DNA of 30,000 bases, taken from positions 1-30,000 of the forward strand of contig CM069765.1 of assembly GCA_036169595.1 (NCBI GenBank), in the 5' to 3' direction. A program made the position numbers and the translations under genes. This DNA is from Dictyostelium firmibasis (lineage: Eukaryota; Evosea; Eumycetozoa; Dictyosteliales; Dictyosteliaceae). Below, in pieces: positions 13,125-22,135 of the stretch. The stretch's first letter is position 1; each line of letters opens with the position of its first letter. Below the pieces are notes generated by a model. It saw only the letters and a list, made by a program, of their open reading frames with translations, was not told the origin of the DNA and did no database searches.

Positions 13125-13322
13125 TATTAGGATTAGAATTTCTAATCACCATGTTTTTTTTTTGTTGTTGTTTTTTTGGAAGTCGAGCTTTTTTCCGGTT
13201 GATTATGAGGTGTGTTATTTATGACCACGTTACTTCGTGGTCTGACCTAAGGCTCGAACCAAGGCCACGGAGACTGTGTGATTCAGCGCAGAACCACTAC
13301 GTATAGCCTCCAATAATGAGGG
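12633..13322 (-). mobile_element. Short TRE3-like element behind tRNA-Phe (internally deleted)
   Basis: Read on the minus strand: it begins within the 5' module (CCCTCATTATTGGAGGCTATACGTAGTGG), has an A/B-box unit with GGTTCGAGCC, the hairpin ACCACGAAGTAACGTGGT, the same short leader as the copies at 3936-4671 (AAAAAAGCTCGACTTCC... then MVIRNSNPNNIKK), a poly(A) run, then ORF2 C-terminal sequence present partly twice (cgaaacaatcaaactatcattc, a second A run, then KLSFFKIRHWNLD...). It ends with the conserved 3' end and an A11 tail at 12633-12643. Endonuclease and reverse-transcriptase domains are missing. The full-length element lies immediately upstream and seems to have inserted into its head. 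Confidence 0.75.
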
Positions 13323-13577
13323 TTTTTTTTTTTTTTTTTTTTACCTATGATTAGACGCAAGGTCTATCGGCGGTGTTAATTAAATAAATTTTCTTTATTG
13401 TTTACTTTTTAAAATTTTTAAATTTTTATATTTATGTTGGTTATAATTTGAGTATTACCTTTTGTTATTGTTTTTGTTATTATTATTATTAATTTTTTTT
13501 TTTTTTTTTTTTTTTATATTATTATTGTTGTATTATTGTTATTATTTTTTTTTTTTAAAGCTTCAATGTTGTTTCTA

Positions 13578-16500
13578 TTATGGAATTGGAATTGGATTTG
13601 TTGGACTTTGCCAAAAGTTGTTGAATTTGATTTTTAAGAGATTTGTGTTGTTGTTGTTGTTGAGGTTTTGTTCGATTTTCTTCATTACCTTGAATTTTTC
13701 TAATTTGATTAAGTTTGATGTTTCCTTTTCAATTATTAATGGATCGAAGAGGGGAATTGGTTTCGTTACATCTTCGTTGAATAGTTTATAGCAGATGATT
13801 ATCCATAATTGATGGGTTATTATGGTTATTAGGTTCATGTATATTTTTTCTTTTTTGTTTGCATTGCTTACATTCATTGTATCTAGATTCCAATGTCTAA
13901 TTTTCAAGAATGATAGTTTGTTGATTGTTTCGACTATTGAGGTTTCGATGTTCTTGATGTTGTTGCAATCAATGAAAAAATGTATGTATGGATCGCTAAA
14001 TCTGTTATTGCATATTTTGCATTGGGTGTTACGGATGTAGTTGATTCCAGGTAATGTTCTTGAGAAGAATCTAAATAAAGTATTTCTACCTTTTTGGTGT
14101 GATGTTTGGTTGATAAATTGAAATATGATTGGTAGGTTGATGTTGTGTCTGATTATTAAATCCTTTTGGCCTTCTGTTTTCCTTATTTGGTTGAATTTTT
14201 TTGATAATAAAAGGCTGTAAATCTCTTTAAGTTTGAGTGGTCTGTTTTTTGAGTTTCTGATGCAATCTGGTATGGTTCTTAGTTTTCCATGTTGAGGGAA
14301 AAAAATGTTTCTGAAAGTTTTCCACTGATCCACGTTTTCTCTAAGACTAATTGATTTATAATCGCTACTCCTTATTTGTTCGAAATACCACTCTTGGAGT
14401 GTATTGTTTAAATTATTTTTGTTTATTTCTAATAATCTATTCATATTCCAAATTTTGAATGCTACCTGTCTCATACCTAAATCCCACATTTTTATGCCAC
14501 CATCTTTCCATTCACCGAATGCTCTATCCATTGTCATTAATGTTCTATATTTTTTTTCTTCTATATATGTATGTTTGATTGAAGAAAATAAGAACCATTT
14601 TATAACATTGTTGAGTTCTTCGATATGATCAGTGTTTAGTGAATCAATATATTGGTGATATGATAGTCTTGATAATGCGTACGTTTTTAGAATTGCCATC
14701 TTAGCTTTCATTGTGATTGCTTGACTCTTCCATCTACCGAGGCTATCTTTGATTGATTTGATGATTGCTGTGATTTTAGAATTTAAACCTGTTTTTGTAA
14801 AATTTAGTCCCAGATATCTTTCTGGAGCCTCACTTTCCTTAAATGGTAGATTTGGTGGTTTGTTGCCAATGCATATCATCACTGTTTTATCTTGATTCAA
14901 ACTAGATGATGTACTTAAACAATAATTGTTGATTTTTCCTATTATTATTTGAAGTTCTTGTTCCGAATTATTGATAGTTGCCATATCATCTGCGAATGCT
15001 GTTAATTTTATATTTTTATTACTTGTCAAATTGAAACCTTTGATGGAGCTGTCGTTTAGAATATCTACTAATAATGCTTCCATTGTGAGTGCAAAAATTG
15101 TCGGAGACAATGGATCTCCTTGTTTTGTTCCTCTTTTTACTATGATTTTGTCTACTAGAAAATCGTTTATTTTGATTTTATTAATTGTATCTTTTAGTAG
15201 GTTCATTATTAGTTCTATTACCAAGATTGGAATACCTATATGTTCTAATGTTCTTCTGATGCTTTTATGGCTTATTGAGTCAAACGCTTTATTAAAGTCG
15301 AAGAAGGTGATTAAGGTTGACCCTTCTTTAATTTTATTTGCTTGCTCTATAATTTCTTTCATGATTTGAATGTTGTCTTGAATATATCTATTTGGAACGA
15401 AACCGTTTTGGAATTTATTAATGACTCTACTGGTTACTGAGAGTAATCTATTGTTTAGGATTTTACTCAATAATTTGTAGTCGGTATTTAAGAGAGTGAT
15501 TGGTCTTCTATTTGATATTAAAAGTTCATCTCCTTTTTTAAATAACGTTGTAATGAAACCTTCTTTAAATTTTGAATTGATTTCTTTTTGGTTGGTTAAT
15601 GTGTCATTAAATACTCTTGCTAGAATTGGTGCTAGTAGATCCTTGTGGTTTCTATAAAATGATGCGTTCATTCCGTCGAGACCTGAAGTTTTGAGTGGAT
15701 TTGATGTTTCAATTGCTTTTCTAACTTCTTCGGTTGTAATTAATCTTTCTAGATTTAAGCTTCTGATGTAGTCTCTATCTATTGACCATTTATTTAATAA
15801 TTCATAGTGTTTCATTTCATTGTCAGGTTTTTCATTGTATTGGTCCTGATAAAATTCTATAAAACTTTTTGCTATTTTAATTTTGCTAGATACTATCTCT
15901 CCATTTTTATCTTTAATTTGAAATATTGCTCTTTCTTTTTCTCTTGATTTCAGTTTATTTGTGAGGTATTTGCTTGGGGTTTCTTGATATGTATTTAATT
16001 TTCTTTTTATATCCCATTGTTTGTTTAATTCTTCTTCTTTTAATATTTCCTCTAATTCTTCTTCTAACCTTTTCTTTGTGTTTGCGTGTAAATCTTCGTT
16101 TTCTAGTACTTTGTGGATATTATGTTTTTTTTTGTATTTTTCTTTTTTAATTATGTTTTGCTGAGTTTTGAGGTGGTTTCTGATTTTTTTATTTTTGAAA
16201 TTTATCCAATCATCTAGTGAATTAATGTTGTTTTTGTTATTTTCTATCATTTCTATAATTTCATTATGAATTGTTCTTGATTCTAGTGTTTCTTTTCTTA
16301 GTGTCCATGGGAGACCTCCTATTTTAATGTTGTTATTTATTTGTTCATTGTTGAATACTATGTTGATCGATATAGGGTGGTGATCAGATTTGTTATATAT
16401 CTTTTCATGAACCACTAGAGGATTATTGTTATTGATTATTTCTGGATTGCAATATATTCTGTCCAATCTTCTTTCTGATCTTGGAAATGTTGTGGTGTTG

Positions 16501-17000
16501 TTGTTTAATCCCACATCGACTAGATTATGTTCGTCAATAATTTTTCTCATTTCTATCCCATAGTATGATCTGCATTCATGAGTTGTATTAAAATCTCCCG
16601 CAATTACGTCATGTTTAATTTTGTGTTCATTGATTAACCTTTTTGCATTAATAATGAATGAGTTTCTCTTTGGAATTGATGCTGGTGCATAAATGACTAA
16701 GATGTTTATTGGACGGTATGAATTCAATTTTACTGATAGTATTCTACCTTCTTCATCTTTGAAATTTGTTGTTAGGTAACCTTTGTTCATATCTCTGTTG
16801 TCTATAGATACTCCGGTTCCTTTACCATTTCCATTTTGTATTTTCTCATAATTAAACATTGATTTATAATGATTATAGTTTGAATGATTGGTTTCTGTTA
16901 AAATTGTTATTTGTGGACCAATCCTCTTGATTGTTTCCTCTGCTTTATTTATTGATTGAGTACTTGAATTACCTCTGCAATTCCATAATAGTAATTTCAT
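13578..17000 (-). CDS. TRE3 ORF2: APE endonuclease, reverse transcriptase, Cys/His domain
   Basis: 1140 aa, uninterrupted. Residues 1-215 form an AP-type endonuclease: N7 (LLWNCRGN), E36 (LTETN), GDFNTTH (135-141), LDRIYCN (179-185) and SDHHPI (205-210). This domain nicks the target near the tRNA gene. Residues 250-420 are Lys/Glu-rich and helical. Reverse transcriptase follows: SNRRPITLLNTDYKLLSKIL (496-515), FQNGFVPNR (530-538), motif A FFDFNKAFD (566-574), motif B GTKQGDPLSP (624-633) and motif C FADD (669-672), all with catalytic Asp present. The C-terminus has CX2CX9HX4C (C994, C997, H1007, C1012), the usual LINE terminal zinc-binding motif. The ATG lies 8 bases after the ORF1 stop. All expected catalytic residues are present, so a working enzyme is possible. 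Confidence 0.95.
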   Translation of the reverse strand: MKLLLWNCRGNSSTQSINKAEETIKRIGPQITILTETNHSNYNHYKSMFNYEKIQNGNGKGTGVSIDNRDMNKGYLTTNFKDEEGRILSVKLNSYRPINILVIYAPASIPKRNSFIINAKRLINEHKIKHDVIAGDFNTTHECRSYYGIEMRKIIDEHNLVDVGLNNNTTTFPRSERRLDRIYCNPEIINNNNPLVVHEKIYNKSDHHPISINIVFNNEQINNNIKIGGLPWTLRKETLESRTIHNEIIEMIENNKNNINSLDDWINFKNKKIRNHLKTQQNIIKKEKYKKKHNIHKVLENEDLHANTKKRLEEELEEILKEEELNKQWDIKRKLNTYQETPSKYLTNKLKSREKERAIFQIKDKNGEIVSSKIKIAKSFIEFYQDQYNEKPDNEMKHYELLNKWSIDRDYIRSLNLERLITTEEVRKAIETSNPLKTSGLDGMNASFYRNHKDLLAPILARVFNDTLTNQKEINSKFKEGFITTLFKKGDELLISNRRPITLLNTDYKLLSKILNNRLLSVTSRVINKFQNGFVPNRYIQDNIQIMKEIIEQANKIKEGSTLITFFDFNKAFDSISHKSIRRTLEHIGIPILVIELIMNLLKDTINKIKINDFLVDKIIVKRGTKQGDPLSPTIFALTMEALLVDILNDSSIKGFNLTSNKNIKLTAFADDMATINNSEQELQIIIGKINNYCLSTSSSLNQDKTVMICIGNKPPNLPFKESEAPERYLGLNFTKTGLNSKITAIIKSIKDSLGRWKSQAITMKAKMAILKTYALSRLSYHQYIDSLNTDHIEELNNVIKWFLFSSIKHTYIEEKKYRTLMTMDRAFGEWKDGGIKMWDLGMRQVAFKIWNMNRLLEINKNNLNNTLQEWYFEQIRSSDYKSISLRENVDQWKTFRNIFFPQHGKLRTIPDCIRNSKNRPLKLKEIYSLLLSKKFNQIRKTEGQKDLIIRHNINLPIIFQFINQTSHQKGRNTLFRFFSRTLPGINYIRNTQCKICNNRFSDPYIHFFIDCNNIKNIETSIVETINKLSFLKIRHWNLDTMNVSNANKKEKIYMNLITIITHQLWIIICYKLFNEDVTKPIPLFDPLIIEKETSNLIKLEKFKVMKKIEQNLNNNNNTNLLKIKFNNFWQSPTNPIPIP

Positions 17001-17008
17001 TGATTCGC

Positions 17009-17243
17009 TTATCCTCTTTTAAGAGGAGCATTACCAGAAGTTCTGGATGCTATTGGTCTTGTGATTGAAGCTTTTTGTAGTGTTTGTTGACTACTATTTT
17101 TATTTAATAATTGTGCCTCAGCAGAACTGGTAATTATTGCTGCTATTGATGGTGAGGTTGTTGTTGTTGTTGAAGTTGTTGTGGTTGGGATTGAACCTGT
17201 ATTTATATTGTTATTATTATTATTATTATTTATATTATTATTA

Positions 17244-17314
<71 letters not shown>

Positions 17315-18011
17315 TGTATTATTATTATGATTGTTATTATTATTATTGTTTTTATTAATATTATTATTGTTATTACTGTTAACATTATTTGTTGGAGGGG
17401 TGTGTTTTGGATTTTTATTTTTTCTTTTTGCTTCTCTTACTTCTCTATTACTATACTCCGAGAAGAAGGTTCTGATTTGATTATTATTTTTTTTTTTTTG
17501 TATATTCTAAATGATTTTTAATTATTGAGATATCATCTACTTTGTTGATGAGGATTATACAAGAGTATCTCGTTACATTATCTATCATTTTAACATTACA
17601 TTCATCGATTAGTTCTGGTTCTATATTCCAAAATTCCTTTACTGTTTCTTTATTGATTATATGAGTATAGTTTTTGGTAAAGGTATAAAAGTGAAGGAAG
17701 TGATGATTTGGAGCGTAAAGGATGAATTTTTGAATTCTTAGTGGAGCTTCCTCTGTGTATCTAAAGGTACAATAACAATCATGTAATTGATTGAAGTCTT
17801 CTTTGATTATTCTCCCAAAGACTGTAGTTCCTTTTGATTTTCTTATAATGTATAGTGAGCCATTTACCATAAATCTATCTAAAAATTTTTGTGTGTTCGT
17901 ATTTAATTCGGATGTATTCGGATAGAATAATCTGATTTGTAGTGTTTTTTCATTTAATTCTACTTCGTTGAATGTAAACTTTTTTTCTATATTTTCGAAG
18001 AAATTGTTGGT

Positions 18012-18014
<3 letters not shown>
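17009..18014 (-). CDS. TRE3 ORF1 (one frame break at an A run)
   Basis: ORF1 of the same element, expected to give an RNA-binding or assembly protein. From the ATG at 18014 (after a 54-nt A tract) the frame codes 176 aa beginning MTNNFFENIEKKFTFNEVEL and stops at 17484, just after an A13 run (17487-17499, + strand T). A shifted frame then continues without stops (QIRTFFSEYSNREVREAKRK, a long Asn tract with interruptions, TTTSTTTTTSPSIAA, ending NAPLKRG) to a stop at 17009. The run length therefore appears to have slipped in this copy, unless ribosomal or sequencing slippage is involved. I know no enzymatic motif in it. The stop lies 8 nt before the ORF2 ATG. Confidence 0.75.
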
Positions 18015-18069
<55 letters not shown>

Positions 18070-18282
18070 GTTATCTCTTTTTTGTTGATATGTGTTTTTT
18101 AAAAATTTCTTTATCTAATTTGAAAGTTGATTCCTTTAATAGATTTGCTTTTCTTACCCCGAGATTGATGGGATTAGAAAAAGAACTGTAAAGATTGACC
18201 AAGATATAGGGTTGAAACGATAGAATTATTTTTCTCCAATATCTGGTATCGATGTGTTCGCTTGAAAGTTTTTTTTTTTTTG

Positions 18283-18478
18283 CAATAATGAGGGTTTAAT
18301 TATGACCACGTTACTTCGTGGTATGACCAAGACTCGATCCCAAGGTACTACGTATAGCCTCCAATAATGAGGGTTTAATTATGACCACTTTACTTCGTGG
18401 TATGACCAAGACTCGATCCCAAGGTCTTGACCACGGAGGCTTGTGATTCAGCGTGGAACCACTACGCTAAGCCCCCCC
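18283..18478 (-). promoter_or_regulatory. tRNA-like A/B-box head of TRE3, with 79-bp duplication
   Basis: Minus strand: A-box-like TAGCGTAGTGG (18469-18459) followed by B-box-like GGATCGAGTC (18419-18410), a spacing like that of a tRNA promoter. A 64-bp block (18362-18425) containing the B box and the stem-loop ACCACGAAGTAA[A/C]GTGGT is repeated at 18283-18346, period 79 bp. Consensus fit is good by eye; pol III or TFIIIC use is inference. Confidence 0.55.
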
Positions 18479-18527
18479 GGGACTTATGAAGTTTCAAAGT
18501 TTTTCGTTAATTCTTGATTCTTGATTG

Positions 18528-18538
18528 GGTGTCGAACC
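18528..18538 (-). promoter_or_regulatory. Extra B box downstream of tRNA-Phe
   Basis: GGTTCGACACC on the minus strand, 33 bp beyond the tRNA 3' end and between it and the TRE3 5' end. It mirrors the arrangement at tRNA-Arg. Family knowledge: additional downstream B boxes are common at Dictyostelium tRNA genes. Confidence 0.6.
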
Positions 18539-18570
18539 CTTGTACCAAGGGTTGATCGATTTAAAATATC

Positions 18571-18644
18571 TGCCTCAGGCCGGGATCGAACCAGCGACCT
18601 TAAGATCTTCAGTCTCACGCTCGTACCAACTGAGCTACTAAGGC
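18571..18644 (-). tRNA. tRNA-Phe (anticodon GAA)
   Basis: Minus strand cloverleaf: acceptor GCCTTAG with CTGAGGC, D arm GCTC-AGTTGGTAC-GAGC, anticodon stem TGAGA/TCTTA around loop CTGAAGA (anticodon GAA), variable AGGTC, T arm GCTGG-TTCGATC-CCGGC, discriminator A at 18571. Acceptor and anticodon stems each contain G-T pairs. There is no intron. A TTTT run lies shortly downstream. It is the likely target of the TRE3 array to its 3' side. Confidence 0.95.
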
Positions 18645-18692
18645 TTTGATGATTTTTGTGTAACGATAGTACTAGTCTTTTTTTTTCTAATA

Positions 18693-19330
18693 GTTGTGCC
18701 ACTTTCAAATTTTAACACCCGTATCAAATATCATTATTTGTAATTAACATCAAAAATCACCAACCACACGACACATTATTTCTCATTTGTGTACAGATTA
18801 CAAACAACTATCACTTTTTATTTCTAAAAAAAATAAAAAAAAAAAATAATAATAAATAATTAAAAAATATCGACCAAATGAAAAAAAACGCAGTTTTTTT
18901 TCATTTTCGTTGTGCCACTTTCAAATGTTAACACCCGTATCAAATATCATTATTTGTAATTAACATCAAAAATCACCAACCACACGACACATTATAATGT
19001 GTACAGATTACAAACAACTATCAACAATTCATTTTTTCAAATTCATTTTGATACTCTTTTTTTTTTTAGAATAAAGGAAATTTTGCAAAAAAAATCAGGC
19101 TTTTAAAAAAAAAAAAAAAAAAAAAATCAAAAAAAAAAATGAAAAATAATTAAAAAAAAATAATCAAATTAAAATATCAAACTAAAAATATCAAAAAAAA
19201 ATATCAACCCCAAAGTATCAATTCAAAAAGGTGCTGGTTTAAATGTTAACACAAGTATCAAATATCACTGTTTGTAATTAACACCAAATGTTACCAGCCA
19301 GATAAAGACACATTATTTCTCTTTGTGCCA
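18693..19330. repeat. Three dispersed copies of a ~100-120 bp unknown repeat
   Basis: Copy A (18693-18813) and copy B (18909-19023) are almost identical: gttgtgccactttcaaa, then ttaacacccgtatcaaatatc, ttgtaattaacatcaaaaat, caccaaccacacgacacatt, and gtacagattacaaacaacta. They differ by a few substitutions and a short indel. Copy C (about 19231-19330) is diverged but keeps the same word order (atgttaacacaagtatcaaa, ttgtaattaacacc, gacacattatttctc, gtgccacac). A/T tracts separate the copies. There is no coding frame and no recognised transposon ends. Confidence 0.85.
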
Positions 19331-20053
19331 CACACTCAAAACATTAATTTTATACATTAATTGAGCCTCTCGAGGAGAGACAGCCTAAAAAACTGTGATA
19401 TTCAATTTAAAAAAAAAAAAAAAAAAAAAAATCTTTTACACTAATTTAGATAATTATAGAAATTTGTAGATATTTATTAGAACCACTCTTTTTATACTAA
19501 TTTGTAAAATTATAATAATTTATAAACATGTGTCAAAATAATTTATGTAACATTGTCAACTCATTTATGGCACTATAAATACAAGATGTTTTCTTCAGTT
19601 CAAATTGTGAATTAAAAGAGTAAAATTATTAAAAGGTGAATTATTAAAGTAAAACTATTAAAGTGTGAATCATTAAAATTAAAAATATAAAGATAAAGAA
19701 ATTAAATAACTATAAAATAAATAATTATAAAATACAACAAATATAAAAATTAAATAAATAAAATAAAGATTATATAAACTATAAAAACATAAATACAAAG
19801 ATACCTAAAACCAAGTCAAACCATAGAGTACAAATGCTACAAATAAAAAATAGAAATAAAAAAAATAAAAAAATAAAAAAAAATAAAAAAAATAAAATTT
19901 AATTTATTAATTTTTATTGTTATTTTTATTTATTTTAATTTATTTTAATTTATTTTGATTTTTTTTTTTTTTTTTTTTTTTTGTTTTTTCTCTCAATTTG
20001 AAAAAAAAACAAAAAAAAAAACAAAAAAAAAATTTTGGTAATCTAAAAAAAAA
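19331..20053. other. Intergenic, with a possible untranslated transcript
   Basis: Apart from A/T tracts, a TATA-like box (actataaatac, about 19572-19582) precedes less homopolymeric sequence with repeated words (gtgaattattaaagtaaaac, gtgaatcattaaaa) and no usable open frame. A short near-palindrome cctctcgaggagag lies at about 19365-19378. The last 150 bp before the next gene are oligo-A/T, as expected for its promoter and leader. Confidence 0.4.
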
Positions 20054-20407
20054 ATGGGGGACAAAGGAGATCTAACATGGAAAGAGTTTGAAAAGGTAGA
20101 CATGAGAGTGGGAACAATAATACAAGTCGATGATTTCCCGGAGGCCAGAAAACCTGCATATCAATTAACTATTGATTTTGGTGAAATCATTGGAATTCGT
20201 AAATCCTCAGCACAAATTACAAAAAGATACACTAAAGATAATTTGGTCAATCGTCAGATAGTTGCTGTTGTAAATTTCCCAAAGAAACAAATTGGTAAAA
20301 AATTTATGTCTGAATGTTTAGTGTTAGGTGCATTAGGCAAAGATGATGGAGACGTAATTTTATTATCACCAGAATCAAAAATTGAAAATGGTTTAAAAAT
20401 TAGTTAA
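20054..20407 (+). CDS. CsaA-like tRNA-binding-domain protein
   Basis: Intronless, 117 aa, essentially one OB-fold tRNA-binding domain of the EMAP-II/Arc1p/MetRS C-terminal type. The match to bacterial CsaA (about 110 aa) is close over the whole length: FEKVDMRVGTI (12-22), FPEARKPAYQLTIDFG (28-43), IRKSSAQITKRY (48-59), NRQIVAVVNFPKKQI (66-80), ECLVLGAL (87-94), GDVILLSP (99-106) and NGLKIS at the end. CsaA acts as an export-related chaperone in Bacillus and as a dimer; the amoebal role is unknown (RNA binding or chaperone). There is no targeting peptide, so it is probably cytosolic. Base composition is a little less A/T-rich than its neighbours. A bacterial origin by transfer is possible. 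Confidence 0.9.
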   Translation: MGDKGDLTWKEFEKVDMRVGTIIQVDDFPEARKPAYQLTIDFGEIIGIRKSSAQITKRYTKDNLVNRQIVAVVNFPKKQIGKKFMSECLVLGALGKDDGDVILLSPESKIENGLKIS

Positions 20408-20486
20408 AAAAAAAAAAATTGTTTTTGAAAATTACCAAAAAATAATAAAAAAAAAAAAAAATTATTGTTTTTATTGTTTTTTTAAA

Positions 20487-20743
20487 TTAATTTAAATAAG
20501 AACCAACAAATATTTTAAAAATTTTTGATAAATCTTCAATTGTGTTTTTATCTAAACAAGATTCATTATCTTTTTCAGTATGCCAAACATTTGGAAATGG
20601 ATAAGGAATAATATGTAGTGTTGGGACATAATTTAAAAATGGCATATGATCATCTTGAATATTTGATCCTATATATTGATTTTGAAAATATTTATATGGT
20701 TTTGGACTAATGCTGGAGAAAAAAAAAAAATTAATATTAAGTT

Positions 20744-20775
<32 letters not shown>

Positions 20776-21118
20776 ATAACCTACAATCTTTTTAAAGATA
20801 ATTTATCTTCAATATCAGATAATTTTTTAAACAATGATTCAGTTTTTTTATTAAACATATAAAATCTAGGATTTGGGGCACCCAATAAATCCAAAAGTAT
20901 AAAGGCTTCGACTGTATTATAGAAACTACTACTAATTGGTAAATCATTATCATTGTCTTTGGTAATCACTTTTTTATCCAATAATAAATTTGCTAAATGT
21001 CTAGAACCATATAATGAATCTGTGTCACTCCATTCTTTAAATGCTTCTTCCCCATCAAAAAATATTATCATTAATCTCTCTAAATTATTAATTTGATTTT
21101 AGTAAATGAATAAAAACA

Positions 21119-21189
<71 letters not shown>

Positions 21190-21783
21190 ACGAACAAATA
21201 AATAAATAAATAAATAGATGTATTGTTTACTTTTGGATTTTTTAATTTCAGATTGTAAAGAAATTGCCAAATCTATTAACATTGAACAAGGTACAGCAGA
21301 ATCAGTTGCACCTAAAAAACTAAATTCTTTAAAATATTTAGAGTCATAATGAGCTGATAGTATTAAGGTTTTTGGTGATTCGGATAGTTCTTCTTTATTA
21401 TCAACACCAACAATATCATCATCATCATCATTAACCAATTTTGATGTTAAAATTATATTTGTAAAAGTTTTCTCTCCAAATGGTGTATTATCTTTAAATG
21501 AATCAAATTCAATGTCCCAATAGAGTTTATCAAATTGAGATACTATATATTCTCTAACTTTTTTATGGTTTGGAGTATCGGCAACTCTTTCAACCAATAT
21601 ATGCTTTAAATGTTTTTGAATTTCCTCCATATTCGATTCACTATAGCTCTTTATTAGTGTTGATTTTAAATTTTTAAATTTAATTTTCACTTCTTCTTGT
21701 TGTTTTTTATTAATACAATTGATCACATTTATTAATAAAAAAAAAATAAGTGTTTTAATTATTAATGACTTTAAATATTTCAT
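20487..21783 (-). CDS. qpct: Glutaminyl-peptide cyclotransferase (three exons)
   Basis: Forms N-terminal pyroglutamate on secreted peptides. Join (minus): 21783-21231, 21079-20785, 20712-20487 (1074 nt, 357 aa); introns are GT-AG and in phase. A hydrophobic signal peptide covers about 1-23 (SLIIKTLIFFLLINVINC). M28-type fold with the human QC landmarks all kept: HYDSKYF (145-151), GATDSAVPC with zinc ligand D161, FFDGEEAF with catalytic E195 and zinc ligand E196, DSLYGSRHL, LLDLLGAPNP with D248, IQDDHMPFL (301-309) and VWHTEKDNE with zinc ligand H327. An Asp-rich loop (about 119-123) is a local insertion. The first intron is largely (AAAT)n. It is divergent from the condensin gene. Secretory-pathway location is inferred from the signal peptide. 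Confidence 0.93.
21117..21217. repeat. (AAAT)n microsatellite in an intron
   Basis: About 25 units of aaat (taaa), nearly perfect with one cgaac interruption near 21190, filling the first intron of the glutaminyl cyclase gene. A frame that reads through it gives an artificial IYLF-repeat tail and is not used. Confidence 0.95.
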
Positions 21784-22135
21784 TTTTTTTTTTCATTCAA
21801 TTAATTTTTTTTTTTCAAAAATAAAACAAAAAAAAAAAAAAATAAAAAAAAAAAAATTTCGATAATTTAAAATGGACCAAGTTTTCTCTAAATAAATTTT
21901 ATAATCAAATTGTTTTTATTTTTATTTTTTTTATTTGTTATCTTAAATTATTTTTATTTTAATTTTTATTTTTATTTTAAATTTAATTATTTTTTTTTAT
22001 TTTTTTCCTTTTTTTTAATTTCTTTGAAATTTTGGCGGTAAAACTTTTTTTTTTCATACCATTTTTTAAAAAGTTTTTTCTTTTTTTTTTTCATTTCATT
22101 TTTAATTCACACCAAAATTTAAAAAATATATGTAA
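21784..22135. promoter_or_regulatory. Divergent intergenic region with an E2F-like site
   Basis: 352 bp of A/T tracts between the cyclotransferase (minus) and condensin (plus) starts. The only G/C-rich word is TTTGGCGGTAAA at 22031-22042, about 95 bp upstream of the condensin ATG. It differs by one base from the E2F-type sequence TTTGGCGGGAAA. That it serves cell-cycle control of the condensin gene is inference. Confidence 0.4.

Larger units (their letters stand above)
13323..18478 (-). mobile_element. TRE3-type non-LTR retrotransposon (LINE), near full length
   Basis: About 5.15 kb, same orientation as tRNA-Phe and starting 93 bp beyond its 3' end. This placement defines TRE3 elements, whereas TRE5 elements sit upstream of tRNA genes. 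Order on the minus strand: G7 start and tRNA-like head (18478-18283), leader, a 54-nt A tract before ORF1, ORF1 (18014-17009), ORF2 (17000-13578), A/T-rich 3' UTR, terminal sequence ...ACACCGCCGATAGACC...TAGGT and a poly(A) tail of 20 (13323-13342). ORF2 has no stop. ORF1 has one frame break in an A13 run, so the copy is probably young but may be inactive. No clear target duplication can be read because the 3' flank is another TRE3 copy. The subfamily (A to D) is not decided. Confidence 0.9.

Noticed and set aside
13462-15369. Several plus-strand frames of 70-130 aa across 13462-15369
   Set aside because: Antisense to TRE3 ORF2, which has continuous motifs on the minus strand.
21088-21230. 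Extended C-terminus IYLFIYLF... of the first cyclotransferase exon
   Set aside because: Read-through into the (AAAT)n intron; the GT at 21230 and AG before 21079 restore the family sequence.
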